Origin: Oscillospiraceae bacterium
GTDB lineage: Bacteria; Bacillota; Clostridia; Oscillospirales; Ruminococcaceae
Length of the DNA stretch: 64,000 nt
Direction: 5' to 3'
Assembly: GCA_016296505.1 (NCBI GenBank)
Contig: JAEDJD010000001.1
Location: 124,001 to 188,000 of the forward strand
The translations under genes were made by a program, and so were the position numbers. The notes beneath the pieces were generated by a model, which did not search any database, was not told the origin of the DNA, and saw nothing but the letters and a program-made list of their open reading frames with translations. Every line of letters begins with the position of its first letter. Within the stretch, counting starts at the first letter, position 1. Of this stretch, positions 7,944 through 16,418 are shown in pieces.

Positions 7944-8144
7944 TAAGAAAAAATGCCTTGTGTTCAGTTTGGGCTTTTACGTCGGATATGAATGAAAAAA
8001 GACCGGATTTGCGGCTCGGAAAATGAGAGGCATACGGCATAATCGGATAAAGATTATAATAAAAAATTGAAGTGCCGAACAGTTATTCAAGCTGAACTGA
8101 AATCGCTAAAAAATATAAAATAAATAAGCGGGTGGAAAGAACGA
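7944..8144 (+). promoter_or_regulatory. Long 5' leader of the polysaccharide operon
   Basis: About 200 untranslated bases lie between the promoter and the first start codon. Such leaders in exopolysaccharide operons often carry antitermination or regulatory RNA elements. Here I can see complementary short segments (for example around 7960-7966 and 8089-8098) but no known motif. Confidence 0.4.
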
Positions 8145-9413
8145 ATGGTTAAGCCTTTTGAAAAGAAAGTATGGTTGTCCTCGCCGACAATGCACGGGGA
8201 CGAGCAGAAATGGGTAAACGACGCGTTTGCTGCGAATTGGATTACAACTGCCGGTGAGAATATCAATGAGGTTGAGCGAATGGTTGCGGAATACGCGGGC
8301 GTGAAATATGCGGTCGCGCTTTCCTGCGGCACGGCAGCGCTGCACCTTGCTGTGAAGCTTGCTGGTGAACGTCTGTACGGGCAGGCAAAGCCGGATCAGG
8401 GCGCCTTGCAGGGAAATAAGGTTTTTGCTTCAGATACAACCTTTGACGCAACCGTAAATCCGATTGCTTATGAGGACGGAGAGGCTGTATTTATTGACAC
8501 GGAACCGGATACATGGAATATGTGTCCGAAAGCGCTGGAAAAAGCGTTTGAAATCTATCCGGATGTGCGGCTTGTTGTGGTTGCGCATCTCTATGGCGTA
8601 CCCGGAAAGATTGACGAATTGCGTTCGGTGTGCGACAAGTACGGCGCACTGATGGTTGAGGACGCAGCAGAATCGTTCGGCGCAACCTATAAAGGCAAGC
8701 AGACGGGTGGATTCGGAGATTATGCAGCCATCAGTTTCAACGGCAATAAAATTATTACAGGTTCATCCGGCGGTATGTTCCTGACGGATTCGCTGGAGGA
8801 TGCGGATAAAATCCGCAAATGGTCGACACAGTCCCGTGAGAATGCACCTTGGTATCAGCACGAAGAAATCGGTTACAATTATCGTATGAGCAATATCATT
8901 GCCGGTATTGTACGCGGTCAGATGCCGTATCTGGATACGCATATTGCACAGAAGAAGGCGATCTATGAGCGCTATAAAGAAGGCTTCAAGGGATTGCCGG
9001 TTATCATGAATCCGTTTGACGCAGTGAACTCTGAGCCGAATTTCTGGCTTTCCTGTATGCTGATTGATCGGGAAGCGATGTGCCGGCAGGTTCGCAGCGA
9101 GAATCAGGCGCTTTATGTGCCTGAGAAGGGAAAAACTTGTCCGACGGAAATTCTGGAAACACTGATGAAGTATAATGCAGAGGGCAGACCGATCTGGAAG
9201 CCGATGCATATGCAGCCGATTTACCGCATGAACGGTTTCGTTACGGCAAACGGAAACGGCAGAGGTCAGTCCAATGCCTATATTGCGCACGGCGCAGCAA
9301 CGGATGTCGGCGCAGACATTTTTGAACGAGGTCTTTGTCTGCCGAGTGATAACAAGATGACGCCAGAACAGCAGGATATCATTATTCAGATTATTCGGGA
9401 ATGTTTTGAATAA
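8145..9413 (+). CDS. epsN: EpsN/PglE-type UDP-sugar 4-aminotransferase
   Basis: This 422-residue PLP enzyme of the DegT/DnrJ/EryC1 family closely resembles Bacillus EpsN in motif order: SEPDTWNM-like DTEPDTWNM at 118-126, VEDAAESFG, the PLP lysine K202 in SFNGNKIIT, RPIWKPMHMQP and the C-terminal RGLCLPSDNKMT. EpsN/PglE transfers an amino group to a UDP-4-keto-6-deoxy-N-acetylhexosamine, the second step to bacillosamine-type sugars. It is the first gene of the polysaccharide operon and is followed by an EpsL-like transferase and an EpsM-like acetyltransferase, so the three steps are clustered. The 4,6-dehydratase that makes its substrate (EpsC/PglF) is not in this window. The ribosome site is weak (GGTGGAAAG). 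Confidence 0.9.
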   Translation: MVKPFEKKVWLSSPTMHGDEQKWVNDAFAANWITTAGENINEVERMVAEYAGVKYAVALSCGTAALHLAVKLAGERLYGQAKPDQGALQGNKVFASDTTFDATVNPIAYEDGEAVFIDTEPDTWNMCPKALEKAFEIYPDVRLVVVAHLYGVPGKIDELRSVCDKYGALMVEDAAESFGATYKGKQTGGFGDYAAISFNGNKIITGSSGGMFLTDSLEDADKIRKWSTQSRENAPWYQHEEIGYNYRMSNIIAGIVRGQMPYLDTHIAQKKAIYERYKEGFKGLPVIMNPFDAVNSEPNFWLSCMLIDREAMCRQVRSENQALYVPEKGKTCPTEILETLMKYNAEGRPIWKPMHMQPIYRMNGFVTANGNGRGQSNAYIAHGAATDVGADIFERGLCLPSDNKMTPEQQDIIIQIIRECFE

Positions 9414-9428
9414 ATAAGAGGTGTGTAG

Positions 9429-10082
9429 ATGTACAGAAAAGTATTCAAGCGACTGCTGGATATCATATGTTCAGCTCTGTTTCTTCTTGCTTTTTGGTGG
9501 CTGTATGCAATCGTGGCGCTGCTGGTGCGTATCAAACTCGGCTCGCCTGTGATTTTTAAGCATCCGAGACCCGGACTGAATGAAGAACCGTTCAACATGA
9601 TGAAGTTCCGGACGATGACGGATGAACGGGATGAAAACGGCGAATTATTGCCGGATAAAGACAGATTGACCAAATTCGGAAAAATGCTGAGAGCAACGAG
9701 CCTGGATGAACTTCCGGAAATATGGCTGATTCTGACAGGCAAGATGAGTATCGTCGGTCCTCGTCCATTGCTCATGAAATATTTACCGCTTTATAACAGC
9801 TTTCAGCACAGACGGCACGAGGTAAAGCCGGGATTGACCGGTTATGCGCAGGCATACGGACGGAATAGCCTGTCATGGGATGAGAAGTTTGAAAAAGACG
9901 TTTATTACGTGGATCATGTCAGTTTCTGGCTGGATGTGAAAATATTATTCAAAACCGTAGCTGTGGTTTTCAAAAAAGAAGGCGTGAATCAGGCGGGAAA
10001 ATCGGCAACGATGGAGCCGTTTATGGGAAATGACCCCATAACAGAAGAAAACGTACAGAATGATGAAACGATGACGCTGTGA
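9429..10082 (+). CDS. epsL: EpsL/PglC-type phosphoglycosyltransferase
   Basis: This 217-residue monotopic phosphoglycosyltransferase transfers a sugar-1-phosphate from a UDP-sugar to undecaprenyl phosphate and so starts repeat-unit assembly on the inner face of the membrane. It has one N-terminal membrane helix (about 12-32), GSPVIFKHPRPG, KFRTMTDERD, SLDELPE with the catalytic Asp-Glu pair, IVGPRPLLMKYLPLY and RRHEVKPGLTGYAQ. The length matches the short PglC/EpsL form rather than the long WbaP form. It sits 15 bases after the aminotransferase, so a diacetylated bacillosamine-like sugar is the probable first residue (inference). Confidence 0.93.
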   Translation: MYRKVFKRLLDIICSALFLLAFWWLYAIVALLVRIKLGSPVIFKHPRPGLNEEPFNMMKFRTMTDERDENGELLPDKDRLTKFGKMLRATSLDELPEIWLILTGKMSIVGPRPLLMKYLPLYNSFQHRRHEVKPGLTGYAQAYGRNSLSWDEKFEKDVYYVDHVSFWLDVKILFKTVAVVFKKEGVNQAGKSATMEPFMGNDPITEENVQNDETMTL

Positions 10083-10191
10083 TATTTTCATCTGTACGGG
10101 AAAGAATAAACTGTCTGCGGAAACAGCGGATTATGACTGGAAGAAGTTTCGCGAGGCAGGAGAGCAGACGGAGAGGAGTTCATGGAGATTT

Positions 10192-10869
10192 ATGGTACTT
10201 GGAATATATGGCGCCGGCGGTTTGGGCAGAGAAGTTTATGAATTGGCGCTCGATGTAAACGCTGCGAAGAAGCAATGGGACGCATTCGTGTTTATTGACG
10301 ATGCAGAAACGCTTGCAGGAACAGAGATCTATGATGTTCCGGTTATGCCGTTTGCATCTTTTCAGGAAAAGTATGGCGCAGATGCAGCCGAAATTGCGAT
10401 TGCAGTTGGGGAGCCGGCGATTCGCACCATCCTCAGAAAAAAAGTAAAGCAAGGCGGCTATGCACTGGCAATCCTTGTACACCCGTCTACGCGCTTGAGC
10501 AGATGGGCTGTCCTTGAGGAAGGCGCCATTATTACATATGGCTGCAATATTTCCTGCGGAACCCATGTCAAGACCAATGCTTATCTTCAGCCGTCCTGCG
10601 GCTTGGGGCATGATACCATTGTCGGGGAGGACAGCGTTGTTTCTGCCTGTGCCCGGATTGCCGGCGGCGTGACGGTTGGCGAACGTGTGTATATTGGCAT
10701 GAGCGCATTGCTGAAAGAGGGCGTCACAGTCGGAAATGATGTTATTATCGGTATGGCGTCCGTCGTGCATAAGCCGATTGATGATAGTCTGATTGTAATG
10801 GGAAATCCGGCACGACCAATGAGAAAGAACGAGGACAATCGCGTTTTCGGTTCTTCACATAAAGCGTAA
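10192..10869 (+). CDS. PglD/EpsM/NeuD-type sugar acetyltransferase
   Basis: This 225-residue protein has an N-terminal Rossmann-like domain (GIYGAGGLGREV) and a C-terminal left-handed beta helix made of hexapeptide repeats (from about residue 100 to 200, ending VVHKPIDD and GNPARPM). This is the layout of the PglD/NeuD family, which N- or O-acetylates nucleotide sugars from acetyl-CoA. Together with the aminotransferase and transferase before it, it completes a bacillosamine-type module. A GGAG site lies five bases before the ATG at 10192. The 109-base gap ahead of it contains nothing recognisable. Confidence 0.9.
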   Translation: MVLGIYGAGGLGREVYELALDVNAAKKQWDAFVFIDDAETLAGTEIYDVPVMPFASFQEKYGADAAEIAIAVGEPAIRTILRKKVKQGGYALAILVHPSTRLSRWAVLEEGAIITYGCNISCGTHVKTNAYLQPSCGLGHDTIVGEDSVVSACARIAGGVTVGERVYIGMSALLKEGVTVGNDVIIGMASVVHKPIDDSLIVMGNPARPMRKNEDNRVFGSSHKA

Positions 10870-10895
10870 TAAAATGAAATTTGGAGGAAAAAATC

Positions 10896-11135
10896 ATGAC
10901 GAATCTTGAGAAGTATATTGAGGCATTTACGACCAGCTTTGAGCTTGACGCAAACGCGCTGGAGGGCTTGGAGTATCAGGGCGTAGCACAGTGGGACAGT
11001 GTTGGCCATATGTCTCTGATTGCAGCTTTGGAAGACGCATTTGATATTATGATTGAAGTGGACGATATTCTTGCACTGAACTCTTTTGAAAAGGGAAAGG
11101 AGATCATCGCGAAATATGGTGTGGAACTTAGCTGA
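10896..11135 (+). CDS. Acyl carrier protein in the polysaccharide operon
   Basis: This 79-residue stand-alone carrier protein has the phosphopantetheine-attachment motif WDSVGHMSL with Ser35, followed by an acidic helix II (AALEDAFDIMIEVDD). A GGAGG site eight bases before the ATG at 10896 fixes the start. It overlaps the downstream ligase gene by 20 bases, so the two are coupled, and the ligase is the natural candidate for loading this carrier. It is separate from housekeeping fatty-acid ACP by context. It probably holds an acyl or amino-acyl group for the LuxE/LuxC-like enzymes further on (inference). Confidence 0.9.
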   Translation: MTNLEKYIEAFTTSFELDANALEGLEYQGVAQWDSVGHMSLIAALEDAFDIMIEVDDILALNSFEKGKEIIAKYGVELS

Positions 11136-12534
11136 CCATGCTGACCGTGTTGCAGTAATTGACGAGCAGGGAAATAGATATACCTACTCTGTGCTTTTTG
11201 ACGAGTCCGAAGCGATTGCTTCACAGGTGCAATCCGGCAGATGTCTGGTGTTTTGCTTATGTCAAAACGAAATTGGTTCATTGGCAGGATACCTTGGCTT
11301 TGTGAATCATCGGATCGTTCCTGTTCTGGTAGACGCACACCTCGATCGTGCTTTGCTGACCAGTCTACGGGATACCTATAAACCGGATTATCTGTGGGTT
11401 CCGGAGGAGATGGCTTCCGAATTTGCAGATTGTACGATTGCATACGGCAATCTGAAATATGCCTTGCTGAAAACAAAGGATACGCATGCGTTTTCTTTGC
11501 ATGACGATCTGGCATTGCTGCTGACGACTTCCGGTTCTACTGGAAGTCCGAAGCTTGTGCGTCAGACCTATGCAAATATTATTGCCAACACAAAATCCAT
11601 CGTCGAATATTTGGCGCTTGACGAAACAGAGAGGCCAATCACCACCCTGCAAATGAACTACACCTACGGGCTGTCGATTATCAATACGCATATGTGGGTT
11701 GGCGCGTCCCTGATTCTCACGCAGAAAACCTTGATGCAGCGGGAATTCTGGCAGCAATTCAAGGAATATGAAGCGACATCCTTTGGCGGCGTTCCATATA
11801 CCTATGAAATGTTGGAAAAACTGCGCTTTTTCCGAATGGATCTTCCCTCTCTCCGTACCATGACGCAGGCTGGCGGAAAACTCTCTCCGGAAGCGCACCA
11901 CCGGTTTGCTGAATATGCAATGAATACCGGACGTCATTTTGTGGTGATGTACGGTCAGACGGAGGCGACTGCTCGTATGGCGTATCTGCCGTGGCAGAAG
12001 TCTTTGGAGAAGTACGGAAGCATGGGCGTACCGATTCCGGGCGGAAAATTCTCTATCATTGACGTAGATGGGAATGTGATTACCGAGCCGGAGATCACAG
12101 GCGAGCTTGTGTATGAAGGTCCGAATGTTACAATGGGCTACGCAACCTGCGGCGAAGACCTTTCCAAGGATGATGAATGGAAGGGACGTTTGGTGACAGG
12201 CGATATGGCGAAATTCGACGCGGACGGTTACTACTATATCACAGGACGCAAGAAGAGATTTCTGAAAATCTTCGGAAGCCGCGTTAATCTGGATGAAACG
12301 GAACGTCTGGTCAAGTCAGAATATCCGGATCTGGATTGCGTTTGCGGAGGCGTAGATGATAAGATGTATGTTTTCGTAACTGACGCGGAAAAGCTGAATG
12401 AGATCCGTCTGTTTCTTGCTGAGAAACTGAATTTCCATTCCAGCGCATTTTCTGTTCAGCACATTGACGCTGTTCCGAGAAATGACGCCGGAAAAGTGCA
12501 ATATAACAAATTGGAAGCGTATTATCAAAAATGA
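11116..12534 (+). CDS. AMP-forming acyl/aminoacyl ligase for the carrier protein
   Basis: This 472-residue ANL-superfamily enzyme has the P-loop LLLTTSGSTGSPK, the adenine motif MYGQTEATARM, GELVYEGPNVTMGY, the hinge aspartate in VTGDMAKFDADGYYYITGR and the C-terminal catalytic lysine K460 in NDAGKVQ. It should activate a carboxylic acid with ATP as an adenylate and load it onto the ACP encoded just upstream. The start at 11116 (MVWNLADHAD) lies within the ACP gene; a TTG at 11086 is possible but less likely. The carboxylate substrate cannot be read from sequence. The stop overlaps the next start (ATGA). Confidence 0.9.
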   Translation: MVWNLADHADRVAVIDEQGNRYTYSVLFDESEAIASQVQSGRCLVFCLCQNEIGSLAGYLGFVNHRIVPVLVDAHLDRALLTSLRDTYKPDYLWVPEEMASEFADCTIAYGNLKYALLKTKDTHAFSLHDDLALLLTTSGSTGSPKLVRQTYANIIANTKSIVEYLALDETERPITTLQMNYTYGLSIINTHMWVGASLILTQKTLMQREFWQQFKEYEATSFGGVPYTYEMLEKLRFFRMDLPSLRTMTQAGGKLSPEAHHRFAEYAMNTGRHFVVMYGQTEATARMAYLPWQKSLEKYGSMGVPIPGGKFSIIDVDGNVITEPEITGELVYEGPNVTMGYATCGEDLSKDDEWKGRLVTGDMAKFDADGYYYITGRKKRFLKIFGSRVNLDETERLVKSEYPDLDCVCGGVDDKMYVFVTDAEKLNEIRLFLAEKLNFHSSAFSVQHIDAVPRNDAGKVQYNKLEAYYQK

Positions 12535-13241
12535 AAGAAGTATTTGTGGTCGGGTCATTGACGGTAACGAAATATACGGTCGATTCGTTCCTATGCAATA
12601 TGTACGTCGTTACGTCTGAAAAGGGTCTGTCTGCCGGCAGCGCGCTGGTCATAGACGCCATTCAGTCGGACGAGGCATGGGCGGATCTCAAGGCTGCCGG
12701 TATCAGCGTCCTGACAGTGATTCTGACGCATGAGCATTTTGACCATACCACAGGTGTTAACTGGTTACAAGAGAATTTTGATGTGCATCTGATTGCCCAT
12801 GAGGCTTGCGGACGGAAGATTCGATTACCCAGAAATAACCGTTCCTTGAGCATCATGGGAATGGATGCCGATTCGCAGAAATACAGGTATTATCCGCCGT
12901 ATGCCTGCGAGGTCGATACGATGTTCCATGAAGATACGTGTATCGAATGGTGCGGATTAGACCTGAATCTCATCTGCACGCCCGGCCATACGGCAGCGTC
13001 ATGCTGTATTGGTCTTGCACAATGTATGTTTGTCGGCGATTCTGCTCTGCTGGATCAGCCGACTTTAACGCGGCTTCCGAGTGGAAGCCAAAAGGATTTT
13101 GACGAGATAACATTACCAATCTTGAAGACATTGAGCTCAGATATCACCATTTTTCCCGGTCACGGAAAAGTGTATCGAATGGGAGAAGTTATCTATCAGG
13201 GTGATCGATTTCAATGTATTTCGGCTCTGAAAGGGGAATAA
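12531..13241 (+). CDS. Metallo-beta-lactamase fold hydrolase
   Basis: This 236-residue protein has the HxHxDH metal site HEHFDH at residues 67-72, the third-ligand histidine in TPGHTAASCC, the bridging aspartate in VGDSALL and the final histidine in FPGHGK. These give a complete dinuclear metal site of the glyoxalase II-like type. It is translationally coupled to the ligase (four-base overlap) and four bases from the LuxE-like gene. In this setting a thioesterase that clears or edits the carrier protein is plausible, which is inference; the family also includes lactonases and other hydrolases. Confidence 0.85.
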   Translation: MKEVFVVGSLTVTKYTVDSFLCNMYVVTSEKGLSAGSALVIDAIQSDEAWADLKAAGISVLTVILTHEHFDHTTGVNWLQENFDVHLIAHEACGRKIRLPRNNRSLSIMGMDADSQKYRYYPPYACEVDTMFHEDTCIEWCGLDLNLICTPGHTAASCCIGLAQCMFVGDSALLDQPTLTRLPSGSQKDFDEITLPILKTLSSDITIFPGHGKVYRMGEVIYQGDRFQCISALKGE

Positions 13242-13245
13242 GAGA

Positions 13246-14334
13246 ATGGATTATAATGAAATACTTGAAATTTCGCCGTATGCGTTGACAAGCGCTGAAA
13301 AAAACAAGCTGCTTACGGAACGTCTGGTCGAATTGACGAATCACCACTATGATAATTGTGCGCCCTATAGAGGGATGATGGACGCACAGAATTGGGATTC
13401 TGATACAATCCATGATTATTACGATATCCCATTTTTGCCCGTCAGTCTGTTCAAGCAAATGGAACTGCGCAGCGTGAAAAAGGAAGATGTGATGAAAACG
13501 ATGACTTCTTCCGGAACGACTGGGCAAGCTGTTTCCAAAATATACTGCGACAGAACGACAGCGAGCAATCAGCAAAAAACGCTTGCGAAAATTGTAACGA
13601 ATTTTACTGGAGCATCCAGAATGCCGATGCTCATTATTGATACGCCGTCAGTCATCAAGAACCGGAATATGTTCTCCGCAAGAGGCGCGGGAATTCTGGG
13701 CTTTTCGATTTTTGGATCGGATAAGACGTATGTACTGAACGATAATATGGAACTGAACGTGGAAGTGCTGGAAGCCTTTTTGGAAAAACATAAGGGTCAG
13801 CGGATTCTTCTGTTCGGTTTTACGTTTATGATCTGGCAGCATTTTTATCGTGAACTGGTACGTCTTGCGAGAGAAGGAAAACATTTTGATCTTTCCGGCG
13901 GCGTGCTCATCCATGGCGGCGGTTGGAAAAAATTGATTTCCGAAGCGGTATCTCCGGCTGAATTCAAGAAAAGGCTCGAAGATGTTTGTGGTCTGCATGA
14001 TATTCATGATTATTATGGCATGGTCGAGCAGACCGGATGTATTTATATGGAGTGCGAGTGCGGTCATTTGCATACGAGCATTTTCTCGGATGTGATTACC
14101 AGACGTCCGCTGGATTTTTCACGCTGCGATATCGGAGAAACGGGTATCATACAGGTTGTGTCGATGATTCCGGAGTCCTATCCCGGTCATTCGCTTTTGA
14201 CGGAGGATGAAGGCGTGATCCTTGGAGAAGATGATTGTCCGTGCGGCCGTCTCGGCAAGTATTTTAAGATAAACGGACGTTTGAAGAATGCAGAGATCAG
14301 GGGGTGCAGTGATACCTATGCAGTTAAATTTTGA
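13246..14334 (+). CDS. LuxE-like acyl-protein synthetase
   Basis: This 362-residue protein fits the LuxE acyl-protein synthetase family. The ATP-binding motif is SSGTTG at 88-93, followed by ILLFGFTFMIWQ, GGGWKK, DYYGMVEQTG (the adenylate-forming signature in LuxE form), and a C-terminal CPCGRLGKYFKINGR motif. In luminous bacteria LuxE activates a fatty acid and passes it to the reductase LuxC. Here it precedes a LuxC-like gene whose start lies inside it (17-base overlap), so the pair should work as an acyl-reductase complex. The acid may be supplied by the upstream ACP and ligase. The true substrate is unknown. Confidence 0.88.
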   Translation: MDYNEILEISPYALTSAEKNKLLTERLVELTNHHYDNCAPYRGMMDAQNWDSDTIHDYYDIPFLPVSLFKQMELRSVKKEDVMKTMTSSGTTGQAVSKIYCDRTTASNQQKTLAKIVTNFTGASRMPMLIIDTPSVIKNRNMFSARGAGILGFSIFGSDKTYVLNDNMELNVEVLEAFLEKHKGQRILLFGFTFMIWQHFYRELVRLAREGKHFDLSGGVLIHGGGWKKLISEAVSPAEFKKRLEDVCGLHDIHDYYGMVEQTGCIYMECECGHLHTSIFSDVITRRPLDFSRCDIGETGIIQVVSMIPESYPGHSLLTEDEGVILGEDDCPCGRLGKYFKINGRLKNAEIRGCSDTYAVKF

Positions 14335-15508
14335 TCAAATTAAATTTGCAGTCGGAGATCAGGATACTGTTGTGCGGATGCAGTCAGGAAAGGCGCGGTC
14401 TGTATTCTCCGAAGACGCCATTCAATTTCTGAACGAGTTGTCCAAGATACTGATTCGCACGGGTAAGGCATTCTCTGATGTGGTTACATTCGGCTTCTGG
14501 TGCCGCCGCGCTGCGCTGATGGCAGAGAAAGCGAAGTACGATGATGTTGACCAGAGAATCGGAAAGGGCGTCGTTTTTCATATTGCGCCTTCTAATGTTC
14601 CGGTGAATTTCGCATTCAGCTTTGCCGCAGGATTACTGGCTGGAAATGCGAATATCGTCAGAATCCCCTCTAAGGATTTTGAACAGGTTCAGATCATCTG
14701 CGATGCTGTCAATCAGCTTCTGCAAGGTGAATTTTCTCATATGGCAGATTATCTCTGCATGGTCAGATATCCTGCCGCCAAAGAAAATAACGATCTCTTT
14801 TCTGCAATTTGCAACACCAGAGTAATCTGGGGCGGAGATGGTACGATTGCAGAAATCAGAAAGTCTCCCCTGAAGCCGCGTGCCAATGAGATTACGTTTG
14901 CGGATAGATATTCTGTCGCTGTCATTGACGCAGACGCTTACTTGGCGGCAGACGATAAGGAAAGTATTGCACAGGCGTTTTATAACGATACATTCTTCTC
15001 TGATCAGAATGCGTGTACGGCGCCAAGGCTGATCATCTGGCTGGGCGCGCAGAAGAACGAAGCAAAGGAAATCTTCTGGCAGAAGGCGCATGATTACGCA
15101 TACGATAAATATGAGCTTGCACCGGTACAGGCAGTCGGAAAGCTGACTGCGCTGGATAAAGTTGCAGCAGACAGAAAAGTGAGTCTGATTCATGGAAGCG
15201 ATAATCTGATTTACAGAGTGTTTGTAGAGCAAATAGATGAAGCGCTGATGGATTATCGCTATAACAGCGGATTCTTCTTTGAGTATGACGCGGACAGCCT
15301 GAACGAGCTTGCATTGGTTGCAGGAGAACGCTGCCAGACTGTGACGTATTATGGCGTTTCCATGGAGCAGTTCCGTGCCTGCATCAGCAGCGAGAGAATG
15401 CTTGGTATTGACAGAATTGTACCCATTGGCAAATCTATGGATTTTGCTCTCATTTGGGACGGTCATGATCTGATCCGTGAAATGTCGCGAAGAATCGAGA
15501 TACACTGA
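14318..15508 (+). CDS. LuxC-like acyl reductase
   Basis: This 396-residue NADPH-dependent reductase of the LuxC type belongs to the aldehyde-dehydrogenase-like fold. The cofactor-domain segment HIAPSNVPVNFAFSF and the catalytic cysteine C233 in SDQNACTAP are visible. LuxC reduces an enzyme-bound acyl thioester to the aldehyde. It is somewhat shorter than luminous-bacterial LuxC (about 480). The ATG at 14318 (MQLNFDQ) with an upstream GGGGGTG is preferred; the frame is open to 14288. Next to LuxE, an ACP and a ligase, the expected output is an aldehyde used for the polysaccharide (inference). Confidence 0.88.
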   Translation: MQLNFDQIKFAVGDQDTVVRMQSGKARSVFSEDAIQFLNELSKILIRTGKAFSDVVTFGFWCRRAALMAEKAKYDDVDQRIGKGVVFHIAPSNVPVNFAFSFAAGLLAGNANIVRIPSKDFEQVQIICDAVNQLLQGEFSHMADYLCMVRYPAAKENNDLFSAICNTRVIWGGDGTIAEIRKSPLKPRANEITFADRYSVAVIDADAYLAADDKESIAQAFYNDTFFSDQNACTAPRLIIWLGAQKNEAKEIFWQKAHDYAYDKYELAPVQAVGKLTALDKVAADRKVSLIHGSDNLIYRVFVEQIDEALMDYRYNSGFFFEYDADSLNELALVAGERCQTVTYYGVSMEQFRACISSERMLGIDRIVPIGKSMDFALIWDGHDLIREMSRRIEIH

Positions 15509-15629
15509 AAGCGGTTATTCATATTGGGCTTTTCGCTGCCGTGAACTAAGATATTGATATCTTAAGCACAGCGGATTCCGGCATGAGAAGCTGTATACGA
15601 AATCATATAGGGAATCGGGGTAGACGAGG

Positions 15630-16388
15630 ATGATGGAAAAAAGATTACAGGGTAAAAATGCGATTATCACCGGAACCAGCAGCGGTATCGGACAGGCAGC
15701 ATTGAAGCTGTTTGCAGAAAGCGGCGCAAATATCTGGGCTTGCGATAGAAACAACAGCGAAGAAAATGACGCGCTTCTGGCAAAAATTGCCGAGGAAAAC
15801 GGCGTTTGGATTAAGCCTGTCTGTATAGATCTGGCGGATGAAGCGTCCGTCAGCGAGGCAGTAAAGGGAATCATGAAGGAAAAGCTGCCGATTGATATTC
15901 TTGTTAATAACGCGGGTGTATCTTATGGTACTGCGCTTGCTATGATGCCGATTGCAAAAATCAAAGAATTATTCAATATCAATTATTTTGCGCAGCTGCA
16001 AATGATACAGCTTGTCTGCAAGTCAATGATGCGTCAGAAGAACGGCGTGATCATCAATATGGGATCCGTCAGCGGCATGGAGGTATATACCGGTAATCTC
16101 GCATACGGCTCCAGCAAGGCGGCATTGATGTATGCGACAAAGCTGCTTGCAAAGGAATATGCCCCGTATGGCATTCGGATTAATGCCGTTGCACCCGGAA
16201 CTGTGCATACCAATATGGATTGTGCAAGAACGGAAGCACAGATGGAGGAAGTGCTTGCGCGTACCGCATTGAAGCGCGGCGCACAGCCGGAGGAAATTGC
16301 AAAAGCAATTCGTTTTCTTGCTTCGGATGAGGCTTCCTATATGACTGGCTCAGTCGTGGTGGTAGACGGCGGCCGTACAGATTTTTAA
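15630..16388 (+). CDS. SDR-family oxidoreductase
   Basis: This 252-residue classical SDR (FabG-like) has the cofactor motif GTSSGIGQ, the NNAG motif in ILVNNAGVSYG, the catalytic serine in MGSVSGMEV, and Tyr-x-x-x-Lys in AYGSSKAAL. It uses NAD(P)H to reduce or oxidise a carbonyl/alcohol group. It lies between the LuxC-like and NeuB-like genes after a 121-base gap, so it may act on the LuxC aldehyde or on a downstream sugar intermediate (inference). Two adjacent ATGs (15630 and 15633) are possible starts. Confidence 0.9.
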   Translation: MMEKRLQGKNAIITGTSSGIGQAALKLFAESGANIWACDRNNSEENDALLAKIAEENGVWIKPVCIDLADEASVSEAVKGIMKEKLPIDILVNNAGVSYGTALAMMPIAKIKELFNINYFAQLQMIQLVCKSMMRQKNGVIINMGSVSGMEVYTGNLAYGSSKAALMYATKLLAKEYAPYGIRINAVAPGTVHTNMDCARTEAQMEEVLARTALKRGAQPEEIAKAIRFLASDEASYMTGSVVVVDGGRTDF

Positions 16389-16418
16389 TCGAATCTTTGG
16401 AATTGTGGAGGGAAAGAA

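Larger units (their letters stand above)
7577..8144. other. Divergent intergenic region between galE and the polysaccharide operon
   Basis: These 568 bases hold the galE promoter (7692-7720), a possible second leftward promoter (7770-7798), and the rightward promoter of the polysaccharide operon (7909-7937) with its leader of about 200 nt. A short direct repeat of ACCTCTG occurs around 7731-7754. The leftward candidate would transcribe a 21-codon ORF; I see no reason to call it a gene. No tRNA or known riboswitch was recognised. Confidence 0.6.
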
